Source: CAIVAT01 sp964355945
GTDB lineage: Bacteria; Bacteroidota; Bacteroidia; Bacteroidales; FEN-979
Assembly: GCA_964355945.1 (NCBI GenBank)
Contig: CAYHGE010000004.1
Span: 25,300-89,299, forward strand
Reading direction: 5' to 3'
Length of the DNA: 64,000 nucleotides
Below, piece by piece: positions 20,901 to 28,577 of this stretch. A program made the translations under genes and the position numbers. Position 1 is the first letter of the stretch. Every line of letters begins with the position of its first letter. The notes beneath the pieces were generated by a model. The model had not been told where the DNA came from. It worked only from the letters and a program-made list of their open reading frames with translations, and ran no database searches.

Positions 20901-23900
20901 AATAGACATTACTGTTCGCTCCGGTTGGGTTCCCGTTCACAAACCACTGGTAAGCAGGAGTTGTTCCACCATTGATCGGCGATGCCATGAAAGTTACAGA
21001 GATACCTGAACAAACCGGGTTGGCTGAAGGAGTAACTGCAACTGCAACCGGCAGATTCGGATTTACCGTGATGGCAACTGTGTTGGTTGGCAATGGTCCG
21101 CCGCAGGTACCTGTTGCATCCTGCATCTGTTTGTAATAGGTAGTCGTTGTCAAAGTGCCCGGCTGGTAATTCAGCAGGGTTGCTCCGTTGATATTGTTAA
21201 ATGTATTGTTATCAAGTGAACTCTGCCACTGATAGGTGGGTGATGTTCCGTTTAAAGGTGCAATTCCGTCCAATTGCGCGGGCGTAATTCCCGAACAAAT
21301 AGTCTGGTCTGCGCTGATCGAACCTACCTGAAGAACGGGTGTATGAGTTGCCGTAATGGTGTTCGAAATAGCCGGATTTCCTGTAGTGCATGCTTCACTG
21401 GATGTCAGTTCACAGGTAACAAAATCGTTATTGGCCGGAGCATACGAATATGTTGCACTGTTTGTTCCGGCATTTAATCCGTTTACTTTCCATTGGTATG
21501 AAGGAGAAGTACCTCCATTTATGGCAGATGCCGTAAAGAGTACCGTAGTTCCTGCACATACAGGGTTCGCAGAGGCAATGATTGAAAGACTTACCGGAAG
21601 AAGTGGATTAACGGTCATTGTAACCGGCGTTGATACCGCAGGGCTTCCCGAAACACAGGTTTCACCAGATGTTAAAATGCAGGTAATTACATCATTGTTA
21701 GCTGGGGAATATGAAAAAACAGCATTATTGGTTCCGACAGGTATTCCATTACGCATCCAAAGGAATGAAGGTGTTAACCCCCCATTCACCGGAGTTGCTG
21801 TAAAGGAAACTGAAACACCATTGCACACCGGATTGGCACTGGCAGAAACAGAAACACTAACCGGGAGTATCGGGTTCACAGTCATTGTCACGCTGTTGGA
21901 TGTGGCGGGATTGCCACTCACACAGGTTTCGCTGGAGGTTAACTCACAGGTAACAACATCCCCGTTAACAGGGCTGTAAGAATATGTTGAATTTGTTGCA
22001 TTGTTTGCATTAATTCCATTTACTCTCCATTGGTAAACAGGTGTTGTACCACCATTCACTTCAGTGGCTGCAAAAATAACCGATGTACCGGAACAGACAG
22101 TATTTGCGGAAGGCATAACAGATACACTAACCGGCAGCAGAGGGGTTACTATCATCACAACCGGATTCGACGTTGCAGGATTTCCGCTGATGCATGTTGC
22201 ACTTGAATTCAGTTCGCAAATGACCAGGTCGCCGTTGACTGGAACATAAGAATAGGTTGACATACCGGTTCCGACATTCGTTCCGTTTACTTTCCACTGG
22301 TAGGCAGGAGTGACACCTCCGTTAACCGGGGTAGCCGTAAAGGTAACCGAAGATCCCTCACAAACCGGATTCTCCGATGCAGCGATAGAAACACTCACTG
22401 CAAGTACCGGGTTAACCGTCATTGTCAGGATGTTCGATGTAGCCGGATTTCCGCTGGTACATGTTTCGTTAGAGTTCAGTACGCAGGTGATCATATCTCC
22501 GGTAACCGGAATGTAAGTATAGACCGGATTGTTTGGACCAACACCAGTTCCATTTACAAGCCATTGATAAACAGGAGCCAATCCGCCGTTTACCGGGGTC
22601 GCCGTGAAAGTTACGGAAGTACCCGCACAAACAGGATTTGCTGACCCGGCAATCGTTACACCAACGGGAAGAAGAGGATTTACCGTCATGGTAACATTGT
22701 TCGAAATAGCCGGATTGTTGGTTACACATGTCAGTCCCGAGGTCATCTCACATCGTACAACATCTCCGTTATTAGGATTATATGTGAACGTTGCATTGGT
22801 TGCGCCGGGTGCATCAATGCCATTTATCTTCCAAAGGAAAGCAGGAGTAACACCGCCATTCACAGGGGTTGACGTAAACGTAACCTGGGTGCCTGCACAT
22901 ATACCATTTGCTGACGGAGTGATCGTGATGCTTGCTGTCAGTGACGGACTCACTGTCATCGTCAGTGTATTGGAGGTTGCCGGATTTCCCATGTTACATG
23001 GTTCACTGGAGGCCAGCAAACAGACAACCAGGTCTCCATCAACCGGTGTATAAGTAAACACCGGACTGTTGGTGCCGGCAATTGAACCATTCACCCTCCA
23101 TTGAAACGCAGGAGAAATACCTCCGTTTACCGGGGTGGCAGTAAAAGTGGCCGGAGTGCCATTGCATACAGTTGTTGCGGGTGTTGCAATCGTAAGGCTG
23201 ACAGGGAGCAGCGGATTGACAATCATGGTGACGGTATTCGATGTGGCAGGGCTTCCGGTATTACACATTTCGCTGGAAGTTAAAACACACGTAATGGCAC
23301 TGTTGTTAACCGGGATGTAGGAATACGTTGCGTTGGTCGCTCCAATCACATCTGCACCATCAACTTTCCATTGATAAGCAGGAGTAAGCCCTCCGTTAGT
23401 TGGAGTGGCAGTGAACGTAACACTGGTACCTGCACAAACCGGATTTCCTGACGGGGCGATAGAAATGCTGACAGGCAGGTAAGGATTTACCGTGATCACG
23501 ACTGGCAGGGTTGGTAAAGGACCGATACAGGTGTTTAATGAGCTTTGGATTTGCCTGAAATAGGTTGTTGTTGTAAGTGCCAGTGGCTGATAGGTAGTTT
23601 GAGTTGCTCCGGCGATTGTGTTGTAGGTGACATTATCTGTCGAACTCTGCCACAGATATTGCGGTGCAGTTCCATTTGGGGCAGTTGAGGTTAACAATGC
23701 CGGGACAGATCCCGTACATATTGTTTGATTTGAACTTAGGATACCAACAACCAAATTAGGATAACCGGTAACCACATTGTCGATATAATTGACCGGTGTG
23801 ATTTGGAATCCAAGGTCATTCCATAATTTGCAAATAGGCGGTGGAGTGGGATCCGGTGATTTTCTCAGGTGGATCGAGGTAGTTCCTCCCTGGTAAATAA

Positions 23901-24300
23901 ATGCAAGGTCGATAATTTTGTCTCCACTGAAATTCGTACCCGTAAAACTGCTCTTTTCAAGCACCAGATAGGATGTATTGGTATAAGTGAGGTATGAGTA
24001 GTTGTACGTGGGAATAAAACCCGGGTAAACATTGGCATACCCAAGGCCGGGAGCCGGGGTAAGTACGCTATGATTGAATTCCAATATTAATTCAATGCTC
24101 AGAACATTGTCTCCTGAAACATGAATCGGAACTAAAACGGTTTGCCCGATACATAATTCCGAAATGTTCGGGAGCAAAGATACTTCAGCATCGACAGTTG
24201 GCGATTTTGATCCTGGCAGTTGTGCACTTGAGGGTGAACTGAGAAAAGTTAACATCATCATCAAAAAGATCATCGCAGATGGTAAGTAGTTTTTTTTCAT
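11986..24300 (-). CDS. giant modular T9SS surface protein (cohesin-like and ~42 Ig/PKD-like modules)
   Basis: 4104 residues, about 400 kDa. A signal peptide ends near SSAQ (residue ~27). Residues ~35-185 resemble a cohesin-type domain (VLVPIHVSGDN, LSIELILEFNHSVLTP). By my count there follow 18 modules of one Ig-like type (SANPVCAGTSVTFTA, YQWxVNG, VTCxLTSSExC), 14 of a second type (GSISADQTICSG, YQWQSSLDN, NYQPGALTTTTYY) interspersed and then in a run, eight PKD-like modules of 85 residues (GPASVCLNSTGNVY, WTVSAGGTITAG) and two of a fourth type. The last ~80 residues (IYPVPNNGKF, GIYTVVFLNSEYKVVRKMFV) form a T9SS sorting domain, so it should be exported across the outer membrane and attached to the surface. 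Each module has conserved Cys pairs. Likely adhesion or cell-surface spacing; no enzyme domain seen. Confidence 0.9.
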   Translation of the reverse strand: MKKNYLPSAMIFLMMMLTFLSSPSSAQLPGSKSPTVDAEVSLLPNISELCIGQTVLVPIHVSGDNVLSIELILEFNHSVLTPAPGLGYANVYPGFIPTYNYSYLTYTNTSYLVLEKSSFTGTNFSGDKIIDLAFIYQGGTTSIHLRKSPDPTPPPICKLWNDLGFQITPVNYIDNVVTGYPNLVVGILSSNQTICTGSVPALLTSTAPNGTAPQYLWQSSTDNVTYNTIAGATQTTYQPLALTTTTYFRQIQSSLNTCIGPLPTLPVVITVNPYLPVSISIAPSGNPVCAGTSVTFTATPTNGGLTPAYQWKVDGADVIGATNATYSYIPVNNSAITCVLTSSEMCNTGSPATSNTVTMIVNPLLPVSLTIATPATTVCNGTPATFTATPVNGGISPAFQWRVNGSIAGTNSPVFTYTPVDGDLVVCLLASSEPCNMGNPATSNTLTMTVSPSLTASITITPSANGICAGTQVTFTSTPVNGGVTPAFLWKINGIDAPGATNATFTYNPNNGDVVRCEMTSGLTCVTNNPAISNNVTMTVNPLLPVGVTIAGSANPVCAGTSVTFTATPVNGGLAPVYQWLVNGTGVGPNNPVYTYIPVTGDMITCVLNSNETCTSGNPATSNILTMTVNPVLAVSVSIAASENPVCEGSSVTFTATPVNGGVTPAYQWKVNGTNVGTGMSTYSYVPVNGDLVICELNSSATCISGNPATSNPVVMIVTPLLPVSVSVMPSANTVCSGTSVIFAATEVNGGTTPVYQWRVNGINANNATNSTYSYSPVNGDVVTCELTSSETCVSGNPATSNSVTMTVNPILPVSVSVSASANPVCNGVSVSFTATPVNGGLTPSFLWMRNGIPVGTNNAVFSYSPANNDVITCILTSGETCVSGSPAVSTPVTMTVNPLLPVSLSIIASANPVCAGTTVLFTASAINGGTSPSYQWKVNGLNAGTNSATYSYAPANNDFVTCELTSSEACTTGNPAISNTITATHTPVLQVGSISADQTICSGITPAQLDGIAPLNGTSPTYQWQSSLDNNTFNNINGATLLNYQPGTLTTTTYYKQMQDATGTCGGPLPTNTVAITVNPNLPVAVAVTPSANPVCSGISVTFMASPINGGTTPAYQWFVNGNPTGANSNVYSYIPVDNDVVTCQLTSSETCTTANPVMSNTVTMTVLPILPVSVTVAPSANPVCDGISVTFTASPLNEGTTPVYQWYVNGTPAGTNSATYSYAPVNNDVVTCQLTSSEPCTSGSPAISNAVTMTVISVLPVSVAVLPSANPVCAGTSVTYTASPVNGGTTPVYQWYVNAVPAGTNSTIFTHIPVNNDVVTCELTSSEPCTLGSPAMSNTVTMAVLTNLPVAVAVTPSANPVCGPTLVTFTASPINGGTTPAYQWYVNGVASGTNSPTYAYTPANNDVVTCQLTSSEPCTLGNPVMSNTVTMTVFDNLLVGSISADQTICSGIVPLQLNGIAPSNGTSPVYQWQSSLDNNTFNNISGATLLNYQPGALTTNTYYKQLQDAAGTCGGPLATNTVTITVNPNLPVSVAVNPSANPVCAVTAVTFTASPINGGTTPSYQWFVNGTAVGFNSAIYSYTPVNNDVVTCQLTSSETCTLVNPVMSNTVTVTVLPNLPVAVAIAPSANPVCNGNPVTFTASPFNGGTTPAYNWYVNGVSAGTNNIAFTYIPANNDVVTCRLTSSEPCTLGNPAMSNPVTMTTLENLLVGSISADQTICSGIVPVQLNGIPPSNGTSPVYQWQSSLDNNTFNNISGATLLNYQPGALTTTTYYKQLQNATGPCGGPLPTNAVTITVNPNLPVAVAVTPSANPVCSGISVTFMASPINGGTTPAYQWFVNGNPTGANSNVYSYIPVDNDVVTCQLTSSETCTTANPVMSNTVTMTVLPILPVSVTVAPSANPVCDGISVTFTASPLNEGTTPVYQWYVNGTPAGTNSATYSYAPVNNDVVTCQLTSSEPCTSGSPAISNAVTMTVISVLPVSVAVLPSANPVCAGTSVTYTASPVNGGTTPVYQWYVNAVPAGTNSTIFTHIPVNNDVVTCELTSSEPCTLGSPAMSNTVTMAVLTNLPVAVAVTPSANPVCGPTLVTFTASPINGGTTPAYQWYVNGVASGTNSPTYAYTPANNDVVTCQLTSSEPCTLGNPVMSNTVTMTVFDNLLVGSISADQTICSGIVPLQLNGIAPSNGTSPEYQWQSSLNNITFSNISGATQLNYQPGVLTTTTYYKQLQDATGTCGGPLATNTLTITVIPSFVAGSIGSSQNICGGATPAQLSGISPTGGDGIYTYQWQNSTDNVIFTDISGANSLDYQPGALLVTTYYRQIQTGVCGGPLTTNTVMITIDPPLAMGSIFADQTICSGSIPANLTGTAPANGTAPTYQWQSSLDNVTFANINGATALNYQPGALTTTTYYLQLQNATGTCGGPLPTNVVTITVTPQLVVGSISADQVICYGTIPAQLNGVAPMKAASESYQWQSSTDNVTFTDIPGAIGLNYQPLALTVTTYFRQWQDKLGTCGGPLVTNVVTITVTPDIIVGSISADQTICINTAPFQLNGIAPANGTAPVYQWQSSLDNITFANINGATALNYQPGVLSATTYYQLLQSATGTCGGPKATNVVTITTSTDALLVPGTIGSNQTICINTAPAALVGTPPANGTAPTYQWQSSLNNVTFANISGATALTYQPGVLAVKTYYQLLQNATGTCGGPLPTNVVVIDMTPNLAVGSISANQSICAGNTPAQLNGVAPANGTAPTYQWQSSLDNITFANISGATMLNYQPGAIVATTYFRQMQDALGTCQGPLPTNVVTITFNPNLIVGSISANQAVCPGNTPAQLNGIAPGNGTSPSYQWQSSLDNITFANISGATMLNYQPGSIVATTYYRQQQNALGTCGGPLPTNVVTISINPGLVVGSISASQSICAGTAPALLNGVAPSNGTSPTYQWQSSLDNVTFSNLSGATMLNYQPGILAATTYFRQQQNASGACNGPLPTNVVTITVNPVLTVGSISANQTICSGSIPAQLIGVAPTGSIGPYTYQWQNSTDNVTFTNIGGAINLNYQPGALTAVTYYRQIQSSACGTPVTTNVVTISIYALPVPTITGPASVCLNSVGNIYNTEAGMTGYTWTVSAGGTITAGAGTSAITVTWSTTGAKTVTVNYTNANNCTAATPATYNVTVNALPVPTIAGPASVCLNSTGNVYNTEAGMTGYTWTVSAGGTITAGTGTSAITVTWSTIGAKTVTVNYNNANGCTAATPTTYNVTVNALPVPTIAGPASVCLNSTGNVYNTEAGMTGYTWTVSAGGTITAGTGTSAITVTWSTIGAKTVTVNYNNANGCTAATPTTYNVTVNALPVPTIAGPASVCLNSTGNVYNTEAGMTGYTWTVSAGGTITAGTGTSAITVTWSTIGAKTVTVNYNNVNGCTAVTPATYTVTVNALPVPTIAGPASVCLNSTGNIYTTQTGMTGYTWTVSAGGTITAGAGTSAITVTWSTVGAKTVTVNYANANGCTAATAATYNVTVNALPVPTIAGPATVCVNSTGNVYTTETGMTGYTWTVSAGGAITAGSGTSAITVTWSTAGAKTVTVNYNNANGCTAASPATYNVTVNASPTPTITGPALACQGGSATYTTQTGMTNYVWTVSAGGTITAGGTSTSSSVTVTWNAIGAQTVTVTYTNICPAAAPAIYNVTVNSAPVPTIGSTNNPCVGSTNNIYYTESGMTGYVWTVSAGGTIVSGQGTSSLDVTWNQLGIQTVTVNYANASGCLAATPTVYTVFVNSPPSTVGAITGTSSLCAGTNGVVYSTTPVVGATSYTWSVPAGATIASGAGSTSITVNFGTSAVSGAVTVSAVNQCGNGPVATFAVTVNPLPAAAGTITGPASVCAGSTGLVYTVPAIASATSYVWTVPAGATITAGGTTNSIVVSFGNTPASGVITVKGTNTCGSGTVSPNFNVTINAIPSAPVVTAVGSLLTSSIANGNQWYYEGTGAIPGATNQTYTATITGWYWSVVSSNGCSSDTSNHVYVLFVGQEELMSSNFNIYPVPNNGKFNVSIITPTQQTFTIEVYNVIGEKFYEQKDVTTTGGKFETRIDLGQVARGIYTVVFLNSEYKVVRKMFVNR
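14105..14805 (-). repeat. tandem 255-bp perfect repeats coding 85-residue PKD-like modules
   Basis: The sequence is identical at an offset of 255 bases from 14105 to 14805, that is about 2.75 copies of an 85-codon unit. Flanking modules of the same type differ by many bases (the first mismatch on the right is at 14806), so these copies are recent duplications inside the gene. Confidence 0.9.
17759..18914 (-). repeat. 1156-bp perfect internal duplication, copy 1
   Basis: Every base from 17759 to 18914 equals the base 2160 positions later (19919-21074). The mismatches that bound it are at 17758/19918 and 18915/21075. The block codes for four Ig-like modules and module edges; 2160 bases equal 720 codons, so the frame is kept. 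Confidence 0.93.
19919..21074 (-). repeat. 1156-bp perfect internal duplication, copy 2
   Basis: Second copy of the block at 17759-18914. About 1 kb of similar but not identical modules separates the copies. Lack of even synonymous differences points to a very recent duplication, to gene conversion, or to an assembly artefact. Confidence 0.93.
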
Positions 24301-24452
24301 ACTGAGTTTTTTTTAATGAGGGTTTTATTAGAATGTTATATAATTTGCTAACGTGAATTTCTTTGATCTGATACCAATAAATAAAGTGTTGCAACGTTTT
24401 GATATTTATAACGATACGTTATTTTAAACAAAACCTTTGCGAACATTACGTG

Positions 24453-24460
24453 CAAAAGTA
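24453..24460 (-). promoter_or_regulatory. -7 box of the giant surface protein gene
   Basis: On the minus strand this reads TACTTTTG, a match to the Bacteroidota -7 consensus TAnnTTTG. It would give a leader of about 150 bases before the ATG at 24300. No TTTG -33 element at 19-21 bases is seen. The rest of the 204-base intergenic region holds nothing else I can name. Confidence 0.5.
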
Positions 24461-24504
24461 CAAAATTTAATCATGAACAGAGAAAATCAGGACATTTTCT
24501 TTTG

Positions 24505-26826
24505 TCACATTGAAATCACATAAAACCTTTCGAGGATAACAAACAATGAGGTAGTCAGTGAAATAACGGCAATAAGCATCGCAATCCAGGGCATCGCTTT
24601 TGGCAGCATCAACCCTTCGAGGGAGGTTACGATTGACGATGGAGACTGTTGCTTTTTCCCACCCTGCTTTTTTGATGAGGAGAGGGTTGCTTTTTTCCAG
24701 GATCCATAATATATATTATTCAAAAAAAGCAGGAAGAACAATGGCCCGATGGCAATGAAGTATCGGCCCTGAACAGCTGTAATGGCGTCGCATCCCACTG
24801 GATTACAATATACGTAGAGGGCAGTCTCAATTAAAACAAAACCTGCCAGGAAAACGGAGGCCAATATTCCTTTCTGAATAAAGCCCAAGCCGTTGCCTTT
24901 AAAGGTTCCGAAAAAGGAAAAAATGACCAGGAACATAAGATATGTATAAGTTAGGGACACCGGCAGTGGGGCATCAATCCAACCAAAAAGTCCGACAAAA
25001 CTGGTCAGGTAGAGGTTTAACGATTTCCCGAGGGTATTGTAAAGAATCCCTATATACCTGACAGGGTCATGGAGAATGTAGTTTTTTTGTGCAGGCGGGT
25101 CGATGGGATCCACCGCCACCGGTGGGTTTACCTGTGTGGCGTCATTCGGTTGTGGCTGGGTAACCGGCTTTACCCCGGCAGGTGGTGGTTCAGATTGTTC
25201 CTGAGCAACATTCATGTTTTCCGGAGAATGGGGTAGCAACGGAAGCATCGCAGCACGGAATTTCAGGCGTGGTTCATCCGGAGCCGCATCTGATCCCTGA
25301 TTTGCCATCATCGCAATTTTCGCAGGCGGGCTGTATAAGCTGGCTGATTTTCCGAAGGCTGCCTTGCCGATAGTCCCGATTTGGGTCATGAGAACAACAA
25401 ACAATGCCAGACCGGCAATACACGCCAGGTAATTCCTGATCGAACCAAACTTCTTTACCGGAATAATCAAAAATGCAATTGCAATAACCACATAAGGCTG
25501 TTTGGCTGCTGCAAGCATTGCAGTAACAAAAAACAGCGTGATGATCTCTCTGCCACTGATTTTCGTTTCAGAGTTCAGCGCATGGTTCAGGATGGTTGCC
25601 AGCAGCAGAAAACAGAGTCCGATGGTTACAGCATCATACGACAGCGAGGCCAGCTGATATAAGGTCATGGGCATGATGGCGAGAAGGAAAAAAACCCATT
25701 TGAACACCGGTGTGATCCTGATTGCAAAAAACAAAAGCGCAATCGAGGCAAGCAGATTTAAAAGTCTTCCAAAATAAAACAACCATAACGGGGCCAGTCC
25801 CATCAGCCTGCCTGCGGCAATCCCGATGGCCTGCGGGAGATAGGGTAAGATGTAGTCGGGGGTAGTCTTTGTCGTCCTTACAGTTGGATTTGTCCTGATA
25901 TTACCCAACGAGAGAATCTCCTTCCGTGTGGTCTTCTCATGGGTACTGAACTGCATCCGGTCACAAATAGAGCCTAGGTCGGTAAGCGATTTTGGAAAAT
26001 CATCAGTTGTTTTGAACAGGTTGAATTCGGAAACCTGGTAAGATCTGTAAAAATGTGCCGGTTCATCCGGCACCATGAAAGGGGGTGTGATGACAAGCAT
26101 CACAAGGCCATAAACCAGGGAAAATCCCAGGAAAGCGTATTCCGGCAAAATCCGGCTCCGGCGGATAAATGAAGCGATTGATGAGGCGAAGTAAAGTAAC
26201 AGGGCCACACAAAATGCCAGTACATAAAAAACGATCTGGAGCATAGAAAAGAACAACGTATCAGATTCGTAGGTGCGTGCCCCGATGCTGCCTTTAAAAT
26301 TAACAAGGCCCTGTTGTTTCTCAAACGACTGAACGATGTCGTTGTTCATGATCGAAACAACGTATAATTTCCCGAGGCTGCTGTTTTCTTTTTTTGCAAG
26401 GCCGATGTAGCTCCTTTGATCACCGTCGGTGGAATAAACACAGGCATAGACCTTTTTGCGTTTTCCGATGTCGAAGCTCTTTTTAAAATCAAAGGAAAAA
26501 TAGAGCGCTTCCCCAAAATCATCGGACGAAAACTTTTTTGTAAAAAGGATCCTGTGCTGTTCATCGAGCAGGAGGAATACGTTTTCGTTGGAATATTGAC
26601 TTGGCAGCTTTGCCATGTACAAATCAACCCTGCTGATGTACCGTTTCTGTGTTGTGATCTCCTGAACGAAAAGAAAATCCTTTATCACAGCCCCATATTC
26701 AACGCCATGGCTTAATTCAACCTGCTGTGCCGGCAGGAAATGTTGCAGTGGCTTATATGTGGCAACAAAAATGGATAAAATGATAAAAACGACGATGGCA
26801 GCAATGTGAAATTTGTATTTTTTCAT
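24505..26826 (-). CDS. DUF2142 polytopic membrane protein
   Basis: 773 residues. One N-terminal membrane helix (residues ~8-25) is followed by a ~170-residue extracytoplasmic beta-rich part, then about a dozen membrane helices. The family hallmark VPDEPAHFYR follows a hydrophobic segment ending ITPPFM (about residue 255). A long polar loop rich in Pro/Gln/Glu (about residues 510-580) interrupts the helices. DUF2142 proteins resemble GT-C glycosyltransferases in topology and are often near surface polysaccharide genes; the acidic DEP motif would fit a metal or lipid-phosphate site, which is inference. It starts 30 bases after the CNNM/CBS gene stop and is probably cotranscribed. Confidence 0.82.
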   Translation of the reverse strand: MKKYKFHIAAIVVFIILSIFVATYKPLQHFLPAQQVELSHGVEYGAVIKDFLFVQEITTQKRYISRVDLYMAKLPSQYSNENVFLLLDEQHRILFTKKFSSDDFGEALYFSFDFKKSFDIGKRKKVYACVYSTDGDQRSYIGLAKKENSSLGKLYVVSIMNNDIVQSFEKQQGLVNFKGSIGARTYESDTLFFSMLQIVFYVLAFCVALLLYFASSIASFIRRSRILPEYAFLGFSLVYGLVMLVITPPFMVPDEPAHFYRSYQVSEFNLFKTTDDFPKSLTDLGSICDRMQFSTHEKTTRKEILSLGNIRTNPTVRTTKTTPDYILPYLPQAIGIAAGRLMGLAPLWLFYFGRLLNLLASIALLFFAIRITPVFKWVFFLLAIMPMTLYQLASLSYDAVTIGLCFLLLATILNHALNSETKISGREIITLFFVTAMLAAAKQPYVVIAIAFLIIPVKKFGSIRNYLACIAGLALFVVLMTQIGTIGKAAFGKSASLYSPPAKIAMMANQGSDAAPDEPRLKFRAAMLPLLPHSPENMNVAQEQSEPPPAGVKPVTQPQPNDATQVNPPVAVDPIDPPAQKNYILHDPVRYIGILYNTLGKSLNLYLTSFVGLFGWIDAPLPVSLTYTYLMFLVIFSFFGTFKGNGLGFIQKGILASVFLAGFVLIETALYVYCNPVGCDAITAVQGRYFIAIGPLFFLLFLNNIYYGSWKKATLSSSKKQGGKKQQSPSSIVTSLEGLMLPKAMPWIAMLIAVISLTTSLFVILERFYVISM

Positions 26827-26856
26827 GTAAGGGCCTCAGGGTGAGATATTGACCTG

Positions 26857-28143
26857 CTAACTTCCGATCTTTTTTATGATAAACTTGTCTATTCTGTTGC
26901 CGTCGAGGTCAACAATTTCAAATTCAAAATCTTTCCAGAGGAACTTCTCCCCGGGTTTCGGAACGTGCTTCAAAATACTCATCGCAAGGCCTGCCAGCGT
27001 ATCAAATTTGACCTTGTTTTTATCAAATCCCTGGATGTTGAATTCATACGCGAATTCATAAAATGACATCTGTCCGTCGGCAAGCCATGTTCCATCATCC
27101 CGCAGGTTAATCTGTGGTTCATCGGGATCAATTTCATTGAAGTCGCCCACAAGCGCTTCCAGAATGTCGTTCAGCGTAATCATCCCTGCCGTGGATCCGT
27201 ACTCATCGATCACCAGGCCATAATGGATCTTATTCTGTTTGAAAATTTCGAGGGTTTCGTAGGCTGTTAAGGTTTCAAGGACAAATTGCGCCGGTTTAAG
27301 ATGTTTGTTCAGATCGAACGCAACATCTGAAATATTCTCCAGCACCAGGTCTTTTACAAAGATAACCCCTAAAACATTATCCAGGTCATCCTCACACAGC
27401 GGGTAAACCGAATGAAGGTCTTCACGGATTTTTTGACGTATCTCCTCAGGATTCTCATGAATATCAAACCAAACCATGTCAGAGTGATGCGTCATCAGCG
27501 AAGAGACCTTGCGGTCGCCAAGATGAAAAACCCGTTCAACAATATCCTGTTCGATCTCCTGCACTTCTCCGCCTTCGGCTCCTTCCTGCACCATGGCCTT
27601 GATCTCTTCTTCGGTCACCTTCGAATCTGCAGAAGGCTTTATGCGTAATATAAAAAGAATTCCATCACCTGACCTGGACAAAATATAGGTGAAAGGGTAA
27701 AGGATTTTGGTAATAAATAAAAGCTGCCGGATTGTGGCTTTTGCTATTCCTTCGGGGTTGATAAGACCGATCCGTTTGGGAACCAGTTCACCAAAGAGAA
27801 TGGAAATAAACGTCAATATGACGACCACAAAAGGCAAAGCGAGAGAGTGACTTAAAGTTTGGCTTATCCCCAGCCCAAACAGCAGGGTTTCCATGCCGAG
27901 GGCAATTTCATCGCTGGAATACACACCGTAAAGGATGCCTATCAGGGTGATTACGATCTGCATGGTGGATAATATCCGGGAAGGAGCACTGGCATTTTCA
28001 AGCGCCATTTGTGCGAGTTTGTCGCCCCGGCGGGCATCAAGCTCCAGCTTTGATTTACGTGCCGATACAAGCGCAATCTCTGCCATCACAAAGGCTCCAT
28101 TGATTAAAATAAGAACCAATAATATGATTATTGCTGAGGTCAT
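26857..28143 (-). CDS. CNNM/CBS-pair/CorC_HlyC transporter (hemolysin-like)
   Basis: 428 residues from the ATG at 28143 (MTSAIIILLVL). Residues ~1-185 are a DUF21/CNNM membrane domain with the family pattern FVMAEIALVSARKSKLE and GELVPKRIGL. Residues ~195-325 are a CBS pair (LMTHHSDMVWFDI, YGLVIDEYGSTAGMITLNDI), and residues ~345-428 a CorC_HlyC domain. Relatives move or sense divalent cations such as Mg2+ or Co2+. An upstream start at 28269 would add 42 residues, but a -7 box lies at 28170-28177, inside that extension, and the family begins at MTS, so the shorter form is preferred. Confidence 0.88.
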   Translation of the reverse strand: MTSAIIILLVLILINGAFVMAEIALVSARKSKLELDARRGDKLAQMALENASAPSRILSTMQIVITLIGILYGVYSSDEIALGMETLLFGLGISQTLSHSLALPFVVVILTFISILFGELVPKRIGLINPEGIAKATIRQLLFITKILYPFTYILSRSGDGILFILRIKPSADSKVTEEEIKAMVQEGAEGGEVQEIEQDIVERVFHLGDRKVSSLMTHHSDMVWFDIHENPEEIRQKIREDLHSVYPLCEDDLDNVLGVIFVKDLVLENISDVAFDLNKHLKPAQFVLETLTAYETLEIFKQNKIHYGLVIDEYGSTAGMITLNDILEALVGDFNEIDPDEPQINLRDDGTWLADGQMSFYEFAYEFNIQGFDKNKVKFDTLAGLAMSILKHVPKPGEKFLWKDFEFEIVDLDGNRIDKFIIKKIGS

Positions 28144-28169
28144 GCGGTTATAATATTTAACATTTCGGG

Positions 28170-28177
28170 CAAATATA
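28170..28177 (-). promoter_or_regulatory. -7 box for the CNNM/CBS gene
   Basis: Minus strand TATATTTG matches TAnnTTTG. It ends 26 bases before the ATG at 28143 and decides against the longer reading frame starting at 28269. Confidence 0.55.
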
Positions 28178-28340
28178 CGAAAAAAGGAACCATTCGATTT
28201 TTCGTAATTTTGTAATTCATTAAAAATAACCGTATTCGGAAAAATGTCAGCCGGTTTTAAGTCAATCATTTTAAAAATATAGTACCTTTATCCACTGTTT
28301 TCAATTCAAAAGGGTAATTAAAATTCAACATTTTTAAAAT

Positions 28341-28577
28341 ATGCCGACTGTCTTGCGGATTGAAGCATATCGTTTTCACTTTTATTCTGATGAAAATAAG
28401 GAACCACCACACATTCATGTTGCCCATTCAGATGGAGAATGCAAATTCTGGTTAGAACCAGTAATGCTTGCATCAAACATTAATTTGCACCCTCACACTG
28501 TACGAATAATTGAACGGTTGGTTTTTGAAAACAAAGATTTACTCATCAAAAAATACCGGGAATATCATGTATACTGA
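28341..28577 (+). CDS. DUF4160 protein
   Basis: 78 residues. The family pattern is complete: PTVLRIEAYRFHFYSDE, the PPHIHV motif with paired His residues, an acidic-aromatic GECKFWLEP strand, and a C-terminal helix ending KKYREYH. DUF4160 genes are usually paired with a DUF2442 gene, as here (11-base overlap). The pair is compact and has the architecture of a toxin-antitoxin-like module, but no activity is established. A weak -7 box (TACCTTTA) lies at 28283-28290. Confidence 0.88.
   Translation: MPTVLRIEAYRFHFYSDENKEPPHIHVAHSDGECKFWLEPVMLASNINLHPHTVRIIERLVFENKDLLIKKYREYHVY

Noticed and set aside
12118..23320. Many open frames on the plus strand and alternate minus frames across the giant gene
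   Set aside because: They follow the periodic composition of the Ig-like repeats (identical sets recur at offset 2160) and have no signals of their own.
28144..28269. 42-residue N-terminal extension of the CNNM/CBS protein
   Set aside because: A -7 promoter box lies within it, and the protein family starts at the first membrane helix.
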